From an uncultured Rhodocyclaceae bacterium (GTDB lineage: Bacteria > Pseudomonadota > Gammaproteobacteria > Burkholderiales > Rhodocyclaceae): a stretch of 9,934 bases of DNA. Under the pieces are notes generated by a model that was given only the letters and a program-made list of their open reading frames with translations, did no database searches and was not told the origin of the DNA. Of the stretch, positions 1-5,450 are shown piece after piece; the stretch's first letter is position 1, and each line of letters begins with the position of its first letter. The position numbers and the translations under genes are program-made. The DNA is taken from positions 1-9,934 of the forward strand of contig CALAGF010000055.1 in NCBI GenBank assembly GCA_937892345.1. Reading direction: 5' to 3'.

Positions 1-1
1 C

Positions 2-55
2 CGCCTATATCTGGCTGGCATGATCGCCAAAAACCCAATTGTTAACAGCCCCTAG
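2..55 (+). pseudogene. Frame-shifted N-terminal remnant of the following SH3b-domain gene
   Basis: Reading frame 2 from the window start gives RLYLAGMIAKNPIVNSP and then a TAG stop at 53-55. The gene that follows starts in the middle of an SH3b domain. Its frame, read back past its apparent start, gives QPLVMQSDGVCEIT, which matches the paralogue at 3399-4907 (NQPVTLLNTAGRWCEIT). Adding one C within GTTAACAGCC (41-50) joins the frames as NPIVNQPLVMQSDGVCEIT and restores the NQP match. I therefore read this as the upstream part of the same gene, separated by a one-base deletion that is either a real mutation or a sequencing error at a thinly covered contig end. Alternatively it is the end of an unrelated upstream gene. 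Confidence 0.45.
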
Positions 56-1206
56 TGATGCAAAGCGATGGGGTATGCGAAATCACATGGGGAGTAAAGC
101 AAAAGGGTTTTGTAGCCTGCGACTTTCTTCGGAATAGAGCTACATCAATTGACGAGGTCAAAGAAAGTCAGCCTGGAAATCCAAATCCGAACTATTCAGC
201 AACGCGAGCGTTTTGGTTGCAACCAACGTTTTCTCGTTTGGTTAGCGTGGCCCAGTTATTTGAAGCTACATTATTGTCAGCAAAACAGCGGAAACTAGAG
301 CAGGAATTCGTTTCATCTGGATCCTGGGAAAATCCACCTTCTCGCAAACGCGTTGCAATTCCAGAATTAGACGCGATGAAAGCAGTTCTTTCTAAGGGCG
401 TTATCGCACCGCGAGAGCTTTGGACTCCTCCGCCAGTTTTGGATTTATATCGTACAGAATTCGAAAAACCGAGTGAATCTGGCAACAGTGCCACCCCCCT
501 TGATACTTGGCTTGTTCGCCAAATCAAGTTAGAGCCCACAAGTCCATCTTTTTTCAAATCGTTGAACGACATTGGCGGGCCTAAAGCCACCCCAGAAGAA
601 CTTAGTGCCCAGTTTGGCATCGCCTGGAAGATGCAAGTAACAGAGCCGTCGGGATGGACAGGTGACAGTAACAGCGGCCCGTCCCCCAATGGCGTTTGGG
701 ACATCGGTGTTGTAACTCAGCGTCTTGAAAAACCGGTCTATGCACTCGCTGTCAGTAATACAGGAAAAATTGCAATTGCTAAAACCGATGCCGAATTCAA
801 TGAAATTGCGGGTGGCGATAATGGACCATGCTCAGGGTCCGTTCATATTCAGTGGCCAGAACAAGGTCTACTACCAGGCTACACAGGGTTTAGTAATGCT
901 CTCACTCTATTCCGCTCTTTGCAGCCCCTGCATTTCACTAAGGCGAAGATTAGTATCAAGCAGCAACGCCTATCGCAACCAAAAAATCTGGAAGAGCCAA
1001 AGTATTCACGGGCGTCCCTAACCTATATGGATCTCGATGGCGATGGCGTGGATGACATCGTAGTGTGGAATGCTGTAAACACTCAGTTTGGTGCTGGTGA
1101 TGGCCCTGAAGGTAGTGAATACAAAGACAGGTTTACCTTTGTCAATGTCAAAGGGCGCTGGCATCTATTGGATCGCGATGTAGATGATCCTCCGTGCGGT
1201 TGTTAG
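55..1206 (+). CDS. SH3b-associated exported-type protein, N-terminally truncated; paralogue of the two minus-strand proteins
   Basis: This 383-residue frame has no signal peptide and no Shine-Dalgarno before GTG55 or ATG58, so the listed start is probably an artefact. Residues 6-26 (GVCEITWGVKQKGFVACDFL) match the second half of the SH3b domain in the gene at 3399-4907 (GRWCEIT..DCQYL). Further shared points are PVYALAVSNTGK (227-238; paralogues PVWGVTDKG and PVWLITPQG), a G..GPC turn (253-259; GGDAC and GNAC), an EF-hand/FG-GAP-like loop DLDGDGVDD (326-334; DLDGDGVPD), and a closing strand VKGRWHLL (365-372; ESGRWRPL). It has several cysteines and a CGC end, consistent with a periplasmic or secreted product. 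A hand count of one 60-base sample gives about 48% GC, against about 62% in the next operon, which suggests separate acquisition. The function is unknown. Confidence 0.7.
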   Translation: MMQSDGVCEITWGVKQKGFVACDFLRNRATSIDEVKESQPGNPNPNYSATRAFWLQPTFSRLVSVAQLFEATLLSAKQRKLEQEFVSSGSWENPPSRKRVAIPELDAMKAVLSKGVIAPRELWTPPPVLDLYRTEFEKPSESGNSATPLDTWLVRQIKLEPTSPSFFKSLNDIGGPKATPEELSAQFGIAWKMQVTEPSGWTGDSNSGPSPNGVWDIGVVTQRLEKPVYALAVSNTGKIAIAKTDAEFNEIAGGDNGPCSGSVHIQWPEQGLLPGYTGFSNALTLFRSLQPLHFTKAKISIKQQRLSQPKNLEEPKYSRASLTYMDLDGDGVDDIVVWNAVNTQFGAGDGPEGSEYKDRFTFVNVKGRWHLLDRDVDDPPCGC

Positions 1207-1210
1207 TTTT

Positions 1211-1226
1211 GACGTTCCTGAACGTC
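1211..1226. repeat. Perfect 7-2-7 palindrome just after a stop codon
   Basis: GACGTTC-CT-GAACGTC starts four bases after the TAG at 1204-1206. As RNA it could form a 6-bp stem with a 4-base loop, but no T run follows. It is therefore a weak terminator at best, and a dimeric operator is equally possible. Confidence 0.45.
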
Positions 1227-1293
1227 CGCTTTCCAAAGGTGGCTAAGGCAGCAAAGGGCACGGAGTGAACCGTCCTCCCATCTGATTCATCGC

Positions 1294-1338
1294 CGGAAAG
1301 CAGTCAGTGAAGTTTCGGTTCCCGAAAGCTGCCAGTCG
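1294..1338 (+). repeat. Pair of imperfect direct repeats (GGAAAGCAGTCAGTGA / CGAAAGCTGCCAGTCG)
   Basis: GGAAAGCAGTCAGTGA at 1295-1310 and CGAAAGCTGCCAGTCG at 1323-1338 agree at 11 of 16 positions, around a GAAAGC core. The reverse complement of that core (GCTTTCC) also occurs at 1228-1234. This resembles decayed copies of dispersed intergenic repeats in proteobacterial genomes. One window cannot prove that it is multicopy. Confidence 0.35.
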
Positions 1339-1415
1339 TCACTGAGTACAACGTGCCCAACGGTCTCATAAGAGATATGCAATATACTTGCCCGCTCTGT
1401 AGTGTGGGGGAGACG

Positions 1416-1431
1416 CTCGATTAGAATCGAG
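1416..1431. repeat. Perfect 7-2-7 palindrome upstream of the small membrane-protein operon
   Basis: CTCGATT-AG-AATCGAG lies 84 bases before the first possible start of the plus-strand membrane-protein pair. Its geometry, 7-base arms with a 2-base centre, is the same as the palindrome at 1211-1226, although the arm sequence differs. The position suits an operator for a dimeric regulator. No regulator is identified. Confidence 0.4.
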
Positions 1432-1515
1432 AACGACGGGTCGCGGGGTGCTCTCGAAGTCTGTAGCCGGCAGCAGTCGATGATGGTCTGCCCTTCTCCA
1501 CCGGAAACCCTTTAA

Positions 1516-1668
1516 ATGACGATGTGCGGTATGGGCCGAAATACTCGGAAGATGGTTAAATTTCTTATCCTTGCCAATGCCGGCACAGTGTTCTGGATCG
1601 TTTCGCTGAAAGAGCTGGGGGTGGCCGTCGCATATTTTGCACCAGTCGCATCGGAGCAGCAGGAATGA
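1516..1668 (+). CDS. Small hydrophobic protein (50 residues) coupled to the next membrane protein
   Basis: ATG1516 follows an in-frame TAA (1513-1515). The frame runs 50 residues to a TGA at 1666-1668 that overlaps the next gene's ATG at 1665 as ATGA. The product starts MTMCGMGRNTRKMVK and continues with a hydrophobic stretch (about residues 14-29, VKFLILANAGTVFWIV). It then has a second, weaker apolar segment (about 35-45, GVAVAYFAPVA) and a polar SEQQE tail. It is therefore probably a one- or two-pass inner-membrane peptide. ATG1552 could be the true start and would give a 38-residue form. No good Shine-Dalgarno precedes either start. The ATGA overlap is the main evidence that the gene is real. 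I do not recognise the family. Confidence 0.55.
   Translation: MTMCGMGRNTRKMVKFLILANAGTVFWIVSLKELGVAVAYFAPVASEQQE
1653..1656 (+). promoter_or_regulatory. Ribosome binding site GGAG for the membrane protein starting at 1665
   Basis: GGAG is eight bases before ATG1665 and supports that start. An AGGA lies directly against the start and is too close to serve. The site falls inside the small upstream gene, as expected for translationally coupled genes. Confidence 0.5.
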
Positions 1669-2258
1669 TGGAGCATGCGGTGCGCTGGCCGGCGCGACTG
1701 GTTTGCATGTTGGGGCTGACCATTTTGCTTGTACTTATCGGGCTGAGTTGGCCGGATCTGGAAATTAGCTTGGCGCTTGAGCAGTCGCCACTGGGCTGGC
1801 TTCAGGCCGCTTTTCTGGTGGCGTGTGCGGCGGTGGCAGGAGCGCTAGCCTGCCAGAGCGAGGGGCGCGATGCAGTTGGCTGGTGCCTGATCGCGCTAGC
1901 TGCGCTGGCGGCGGCGCTCGATGAGCGCTTCATGGGACACGAGCGTGTGCAGGAATGGCTGTACTACGGCTGGCTGCAGGACGTCGAAGATGGATTACGC
2001 TGGGCACAGTCGGTAATAGCCGTGTACGGTCTGGCTGGGTTTGTCCTGCTCGGCTGGTTGTGGCAGCGGATAGATGCGCAGTCGCGGCGATGGTGCTTGG
2101 CGGCGGTGCTGGTCGGTCTGGCGGCGGTGGCGATGGACCTGGCGTTTGAGACGGTGACGGCGCAGATGGTCGAGGAAGTGCTGGAATACTTATCGGAAGT
2201 CTTGCTGCTGGCCGGATGGTTTAACGAGGTAGGCAGGCGGGCGTGCCGGCCGCACTGA
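1665..2258 (+). CDS. Polytopic membrane protein with a DExxxxHE motif
   Basis: This 197-residue protein has about six hydrophobic segments: near 11-29, 44-64, 70-87, 115-134, 142-162 and 175-188. A DERFMGHE motif (86-93) closes the third segment, and an acidic cluster EEVLE (170-174) begins the last. The pair of a DE....HE motif after an alanine/leucine-rich helix and an EE.LE run before the last helix recalls a widespread group of uncharacterised bacterial membrane proteins. The pattern also loosely recalls metal-dependent membrane hydrolases of the ceramidase (CREST) type, but that is speculative. The start overlaps the 50-residue gene as ATGA. The 3' end overlaps the convergent gene by 38 bases (2221-2258). 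Confidence 0.75.
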   Translation: MMEHAVRWPARLVCMLGLTILLVLIGLSWPDLEISLALEQSPLGWLQAAFLVACAAVAGALACQSEGRDAVGWCLIALAALAAALDERFMGHERVQEWLYYGWLQDVEDGLRWAQSVIAVYGLAGFVLLGWLWQRIDAQSRRWCLAAVLVGLAAVAMDLAFETVTAQMVEEVLEYLSEVLLLAGWFNEVGRRACRPH

Positions 2259-3402
2259 TGCGGGTGGCTTCGTTCTGCCCTGGCAAAGTGGTCTCTATGG
2301 TGGTGCCCCAGGCGGTCCCGAGGACCGGTGGCGTATCATTTTCCCGTTGGGGGTAGTCCCGCCAGTGGAATTGTTTGGCAGTGATGTTGAGCGTTGGCAG
2401 GCGCTTGTCCGGCCAGGACACCGTCAACTGGCTGTGCGCGGCGAGCAGATACGCGTCGGGATTCGGCGCTAGTTTCTGCCGCTTGACAACGGCCCTGCTG
2501 GCCAGGGTCTCCTCTGGCAAGAAGAGAATGGCCCAGATGGCGGGCCTGGCACCACCAGCCACTTCCAGTTCCAGCCAGCCACCACCGAGGCACGCATTGC
2601 CGGTATGCAGGCCGGTCAGTCGTGCCGTGACCAGCCCCTGCGGGGTAATGAGCCAGACCGGGATGTTTACACGGGCGACGATCGGCATGGGAGTTCCGCT
2701 ATCGAGCGGCAAGCTGGCATCCAGCGACAGCTTCAATGCCAGCCCGCGCTGATGCGTCCAAGCCGCGAGTTCCTTGAGGGAATAGGGCGTGCGATCGATA
2801 CGGACGCGGGTGCGGTCGGCCGTGTCAACATATTGCGCATGGTCGCGCACCGCCGGTCCCGCCCAGGCCATCGCGCCGATGTTGAGTTCGGTGTAGTCGG
2901 TCGGTCGGTTACCGCTCCAGTCTGACAACTCGTACCGCCAGAACAGCGGGTTGGCGAGCCGTTTGGCAGTAGCGCGCGGCAGGTCAAGTTGCTGTATGCG
3001 GCGGGCCAGCGCTTCGGTCAGCCATTCCGGCACGCTCCGTCCGCTCTGGGCGGGGAGACCAACTAGGACGGAGAGCAGGTCAGAACCGTAATTAGCGGCC
3101 TGATTGCCCGCTGTAGTGGCATCGCCCCAGTGCAATGCCGGCAACAGTTCAGATAGCGGCTGATCGAGTTGGTCGAGCGAGAGGGATGCCACGTTTTCCA
3201 GAAGCCGCTGGCGGTGCTGACCCGGAAAGGCGACAGCCATAGCTTGCCCTTCGTTCGATTGGCGCGGCAACGGCGCTAGGAGCTGCGCTTGCCAAAGCTC
3301 GTCAATCGTCTGACGCGCTGCCTCGTCGTCGCCCGCATCTGCCGGCAGCGCTAGCAGGGCACTGGTCAGTGCAACCATCCAGGCAGGCAAATGGCGCTTC
3401 AT
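2221..3402 (-). CDS. Exported protein with PVW / GNAC domain, no SH3b domain
   Basis: The frame is open back to 3561. I place the start at 3402 because residues from there (MKRHLPAWMVALTSALLALPADA) form a signal peptide with cleavage near residue 23, and because ATG3402 overlaps the upstream stop as ATGA. The product is 393 residues, a mature protein of about 370. It resembles the upstream protein in one block: TRVRIDRTPYSLKELAAW (198-215) matches TYRINFDG..TVADVFEM. A second matching block is IPVWLITPQGLV (247-258) with GNAC (268-271). Where the relative has DLDGDGVPDL, this protein has WPDKRLPTL (330-338), so the calcium-type loop is gone. It has no SH3b domain. No separate ribosome binding site is visible, so translation probably depends on coupling. 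The function is unknown. Confidence 0.8.
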   Translation of the reverse strand: MKRHLPAWMVALTSALLALPADAGDDEAARQTIDELWQAQLLAPLPRQSNEGQAMAVAFPGQHRQRLLENVASLSLDQLDQPLSELLPALHWGDATTAGNQAANYGSDLLSVLVGLPAQSGRSVPEWLTEALARRIQQLDLPRATAKRLANPLFWRYELSDWSGNRPTDYTELNIGAMAWAGPAVRDHAQYVDTADRTRVRIDRTPYSLKELAAWTHQRGLALKLSLDASLPLDSGTPMPIVARVNIPVWLITPQGLVTARLTGLHTGNACLGGGWLELEVAGGARPAIWAILFLPEETLASRAVVKRQKLAPNPDAYLLAAHSQLTVSWPDKRLPTLNITAKQFHWRDYPQRENDTPPVLGTAWGTTIETTLPGQNEATRISAAGTPACLPR

Positions 3403-4907
3403 GTGCAGGTCACTAGGTTGTACAGAGACAGCGGACGCCAGCGGCCGCTTTCGTTGACTTCTAGCTGATAGACGTCGTTGGCGTACCAGCCGGCAGCGGG
3501 GCGCAAGTGCCAGCCTTGCCAGGCTGGGCCGGACATTCCAGCCAATCTTGGGAAGTCCCACTGGCTGACCGAATGGTCGTTCTTGATCGTGGTCCGCAGG
3601 TCCGGCACGCCATCGCCGTCGAGATCGATTTCGGCCTGGATGCGGTAGCTGAATGTCGTCTCATCGGAGTACAGCGGTTCGAGCCAGGTGCGCCGCTTCA
3701 GCGTGACCCGAACCTGCGCCGGGTCAATCGGCGCGCTGCTGATGAAGGCCGCGTGCAGCGTGCCTGCAATGGGTTCAGGAAAGACCAGTTCGGCATGGGT
3801 TGTTTCGCGGTTATCCGAGCAGGCGTCACCGCCGTAGCTCACCTTGCGCAACTGCCCGCGAACCAGTCCCTTGTCGGTGACGCCCCAGACGGGCAGCGTG
3901 ACGGCCAACGTGACAAATTCGAATTTTCCGTCCCAGCCGGCCTGCATCTGCGAAAGGCCGCCGGAGGTGTCTCTACGGCTGAAGGTGGTACTGACAGCCG
4001 TGCGATGTGCTTTGGCCATTTCGAAGACATCGGCGACTGTACCAGCATTGTAGCCGTCAAAATTGATGCGGTAGGTGGTGCCCTGACCAAGCGGCTTTTT
4101 CATGCGGCTGACGAGCGGGCCGCCGGCCCAGCCGACCGCCCAGCGTCCATCGCTGAAAAAGGAGGAATCCGGCGCCAGGGAGTGAGTTGGTTTCGCGGCG
4201 TGGCGCGCGGCTTGCCGCGCCTGCAGTACTTCGTTCAGTGTCGTTGTGATGGCGCGGCGGACGGGCGGTACGTTGCTACTGGCGAAATCGGCCGTCAGGG
4301 CTTTGCGCATGGCTGGCAGCTGTTCGGCTTGCGCCTTTTGCAGGGCTTCGAGCCTGGCCGGCAGGGATTTACCACTGCGTTGCGACATCTGTGTGAGGAT
4401 GGCCAGCACTTGCTGGTAATCGACATAAGTCCGCAGGGAGGGCGAGAGGGAGAAATGTTTTTCGAACTGCTGAAACAGTTGCTCGAAAATGCGAAGGAAT
4501 TCAGTCGGCGACTTTTCGTGGACCACGGCCCAATCAATCGACTCTCTGGGTGGCCAGGGCTGGAGGCGAGCAGCCAGCCGGTTCAGTTCGAGAATGAGGT
4601 CGGCAGCCTCGGTTTCGATGCCGCCCAGTGTCAGGGCTTGGCGGGCAAGGTACTGGCAGTCGGCATGGCCCGGGCGCTCCAGTCCGGAAGCCGTGATCTC
4701 GCACCAGCGCCCGGCAGTGTTGAGCAAGGTGACGGGCTGGTTGATCTTCAGGCGGGCCTGCACGGGGGAGCCGGCGACGGGCTGAGCGCGCACGTTGAGC
4801 GTGGTCGCGGCGACGTAGCGGGTATCACCGTCGGCTGCGCCGGCAAGCGGCGTCAGCATTAGGGCTAACAACCACGGCAGTTTACTTACGACGTTGCTCT
4901 GAACCAT
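3399..4907 (-). CDS. Exported SH3b-domain protein with DLDGDGVPD calcium-type loop
   Basis: The 502-residue product has a signal peptide at 1-24 (MVQSNVVSKLPWLLALMLTP, then LAGA|A). An SH3b domain follows at about 29-90, with ATTLNVRAQP, NQP and GRWCEIT typical of the fold. A charged, largely helical middle spans about 96-240. A beta-rich C-terminal domain carries PVWGVTDKGLV (339-349), GGDAC (359-363), DLDGDGVPD (428-436) and ESGRWRPL (486-493). SH3b domains usually bind peptidoglycan or peptides in the envelope, and DxDxDG loops usually bind calcium. An ATG at 4979 adds 24 residues, but it lies upstream of the predicted transcription start (about 4976) and puts a non-signal stretch first, so I reject it. 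Together these suggest a periplasmic or surface-exposed protein. The specific role is unknown. Confidence 0.82.
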   Translation of the reverse strand: MVQSNVVSKLPWLLALMLTPLAGAADGDTRYVAATTLNVRAQPVAGSPVQARLKINQPVTLLNTAGRWCEITASGLERPGHADCQYLARQALTLGGIETEAADLILELNRLAARLQPWPPRESIDWAVVHEKSPTEFLRIFEQLFQQFEKHFSLSPSLRTYVDYQQVLAILTQMSQRSGKSLPARLEALQKAQAEQLPAMRKALTADFASSNVPPVRRAITTTLNEVLQARQAARHAAKPTHSLAPDSSFFSDGRWAVGWAGGPLVSRMKKPLGQGTTYRINFDGYNAGTVADVFEMAKAHRTAVSTTFSRRDTSGGLSQMQAGWDGKFEFVTLAVTLPVWGVTDKGLVRGQLRKVSYGGDACSDNRETTHAELVFPEPIAGTLHAAFISSAPIDPAQVRVTLKRRTWLEPLYSDETTFSYRIQAEIDLDGDGVPDLRTTIKNDHSVSQWDFPRLAGMSGPAWQGWHLRPAAGWYANDVYQLEVNESGRWRPLSLYNLVTCT

Positions 4908-4982
4908 AAAATGAATTCGTCTAGCCGAAATGATTGGAAAACCTGAAAGCCTGTAGATGGGCATTTCTGCAGCATCCATGCA

Positions 4983-5011
4983 ATTATCATTGCCGAAGAA
5001 AGGCGTGTCAA
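4983..5011 (-). promoter_or_regulatory. Near-consensus sigma70 promoter for the exported-protein operon
   Basis: On the minus strand there is TTGACA (5006-5011, perfect), a 17-base spacer, and GATAAT (4983-4988, five of six). Transcription would start near 4976. That leaves a leader of about 69 bases before ATG4907 and excludes the ATG at 4979 as a normal start. It should drive the two overlapping exported-protein genes separately from the helicase operon. Confidence 0.65.
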
Positions 5012-5204
5012 TTTCGTTGTCATCTAGAAGATTCCTTCATCCTGTCGCATGAAATTCTATCCGGAGCCCGCTATCTGGATATAAGCCGAAGCTAAGCTGC
5101 GGGAAAATACTAGATCTTCGCTGAGCGCACCTGGCCTGGGTGCGGAAGTGAGGTCAGCAAGTTGCTCGCCGAATACCGGCCATTCAACTCGATCACCGGG
5201 CGCC

Positions 5205-5450
5205 CTACCTGCAGAAATTGAAACGTAACCCTGATCGGCAGGTTGTGGCCGTACCCGGACCTTGGGGCGCTGCCCCAAACCCCGCACTCGCCGTGGGGCA
5301 GCCGGGGCGGGTTAAAAACCAACCCACCCCAGCAGCCGGGAGCGTTGGGTCGCGTCGTTCAGTCAAGGGCTTTCGCGGCATAAACAGGCTTCCTCCCGCA
5401 AGCGGGCCCCTCCTATTTATTCCACGGTCCCTTGACAGCCCGTCGCTCAT
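5205..5450 (-). CDS. Doubtful 81-residue ORF overlapping the helicase stop
   Basis: ATG5450 overlaps the helicase TGA (5447-5449) as ATGA, the same junction seen twice upstream in the operon. The product is basic and rich in Gly, Pro and Arg (MSDGLSRDRGINRRGPLAGG at its start), with no recognisable domain. Its coding sequence runs through two strong hairpins (5297-5337 and 5395-5406) that better explain the sequence constraint. The overlap may be chance, since ATGA needs only one extra base next to a TGA. I list it for completeness. Confidence 0.2.
   Translation of the reverse strand: MSDGLSRDRGINRRGPLAGGSLFMPRKPLTERRDPTLPAAGVGWFLTRPGCPTASAGFGAAPQGPGTATTCRSGLRFNFCR
5262..5278. repeat. Perfect GC-rich hairpin (7-bp stem, 3-base loop)
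   Basis: TTGGGGC-GCT-GCCCCAA forms a perfect stem on either strand. On the minus strand it lies about 170 bases after the helicase stop. No T run follows in either direction, so a classic intrinsic terminator is unlikely. From memory, similar GGGGTTTGGGGC/GCCCCAA blocks recur in intergenic regions of plasmids and integrative elements. Confidence 0.55.
5297..5337 (-). ncRNA. Long hairpin (17-base arms) paired best in minus-strand RNA
   Basis: On the minus strand, arm GGCTGCTGGGGTGGGTT faces AACCCGCCCCGGCTGCC around loop GGTTTTT. Fourteen positions are Watson-Crick pairs, two are G-U wobbles and one is a U-U mismatch. In plus-strand RNA the wobbles become C-A mismatches, so the functional RNA is likely the minus strand, the direction of the helicase operon. 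It may be a transcript-end structure or part of a structured 3' region. Only five T residues in the loop, and none after the stem, argue against standard intrinsic termination. Confidence 0.5.
5395..5406. repeat. Short hairpin CCCGCAAGCGGG after the helicase gene
   Basis: This is a perfect palindrome about 40 bases past the helicase stop. As RNA it gives a 4-bp GC stem with a 4-base loop. On its own it is weak. It is the first of three hairpins in this intergenic region. Confidence 0.35.

Larger units (their letters stand above)
1207..1515. other. Intergenic region with short palindromes and repeat-like fragments
   Basis: I find no convincing gene in these 309 bases. They hold two short perfect palindromes and a pair of imperfect direct repeats, each listed separately. 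There is no T-tract terminator after the gene ending at 1206. TATACT at about 1380-1385 resembles a -10 box but has no acceptable -35 box. Decayed multicopy intergenic repeats would look like this. Confidence 0.5.
4908..5446. other. Intergenic region between the helicase operon and the exported-protein operon
   Basis: These 539 bases hold the promoter at 4983-5011 and three hairpins at 5262-5278, 5297-5337 and 5395-5406. Several frames of 60-100 codons cross it on both strands, but none has recognisable domains. Only the frame beginning at 5450 has a positional argument for being real. I see no tRNA, CRISPR repeat or clear attachment site. Confidence 0.55.

Noticed and set aside
192..704. 170-residue minus-strand frame
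   Set aside because: It is a shadow of the plus-strand gene whose motifs match the paralogues. It has no recognisable domain.
1211..1226. Intrinsic terminator for the leftmost gene
   Set aside because: The stem is short and is followed by CGCTTTCC with no T run.
3403..3561. Upstream 53 codons of the frame ending at 2221
   Set aside because: They read through the preceding gene in another frame, are rich in Arg and Leu, and would bury the signal peptide that begins at ATG3402.
3507..4862. 451-residue plus-strand frame opposite the SH3b gene
   Set aside because: It is antisense to a gene with a signal peptide, SH3b domain and paralogues. The translation has no domain pattern and is a GC-driven shadow.
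4908..4979. 24-codon N-terminal extension of the SH3b gene
   Set aside because: It precedes the predicted transcription start (about 4976) and displaces the signal peptide.
4908..5446. Origin of transfer, tRNA or CRISPR array in the central gap
   Set aside because: There are no relaxase gene, cloverleaf or regularly spaced repeats. Only hairpins and a promoter are supported.
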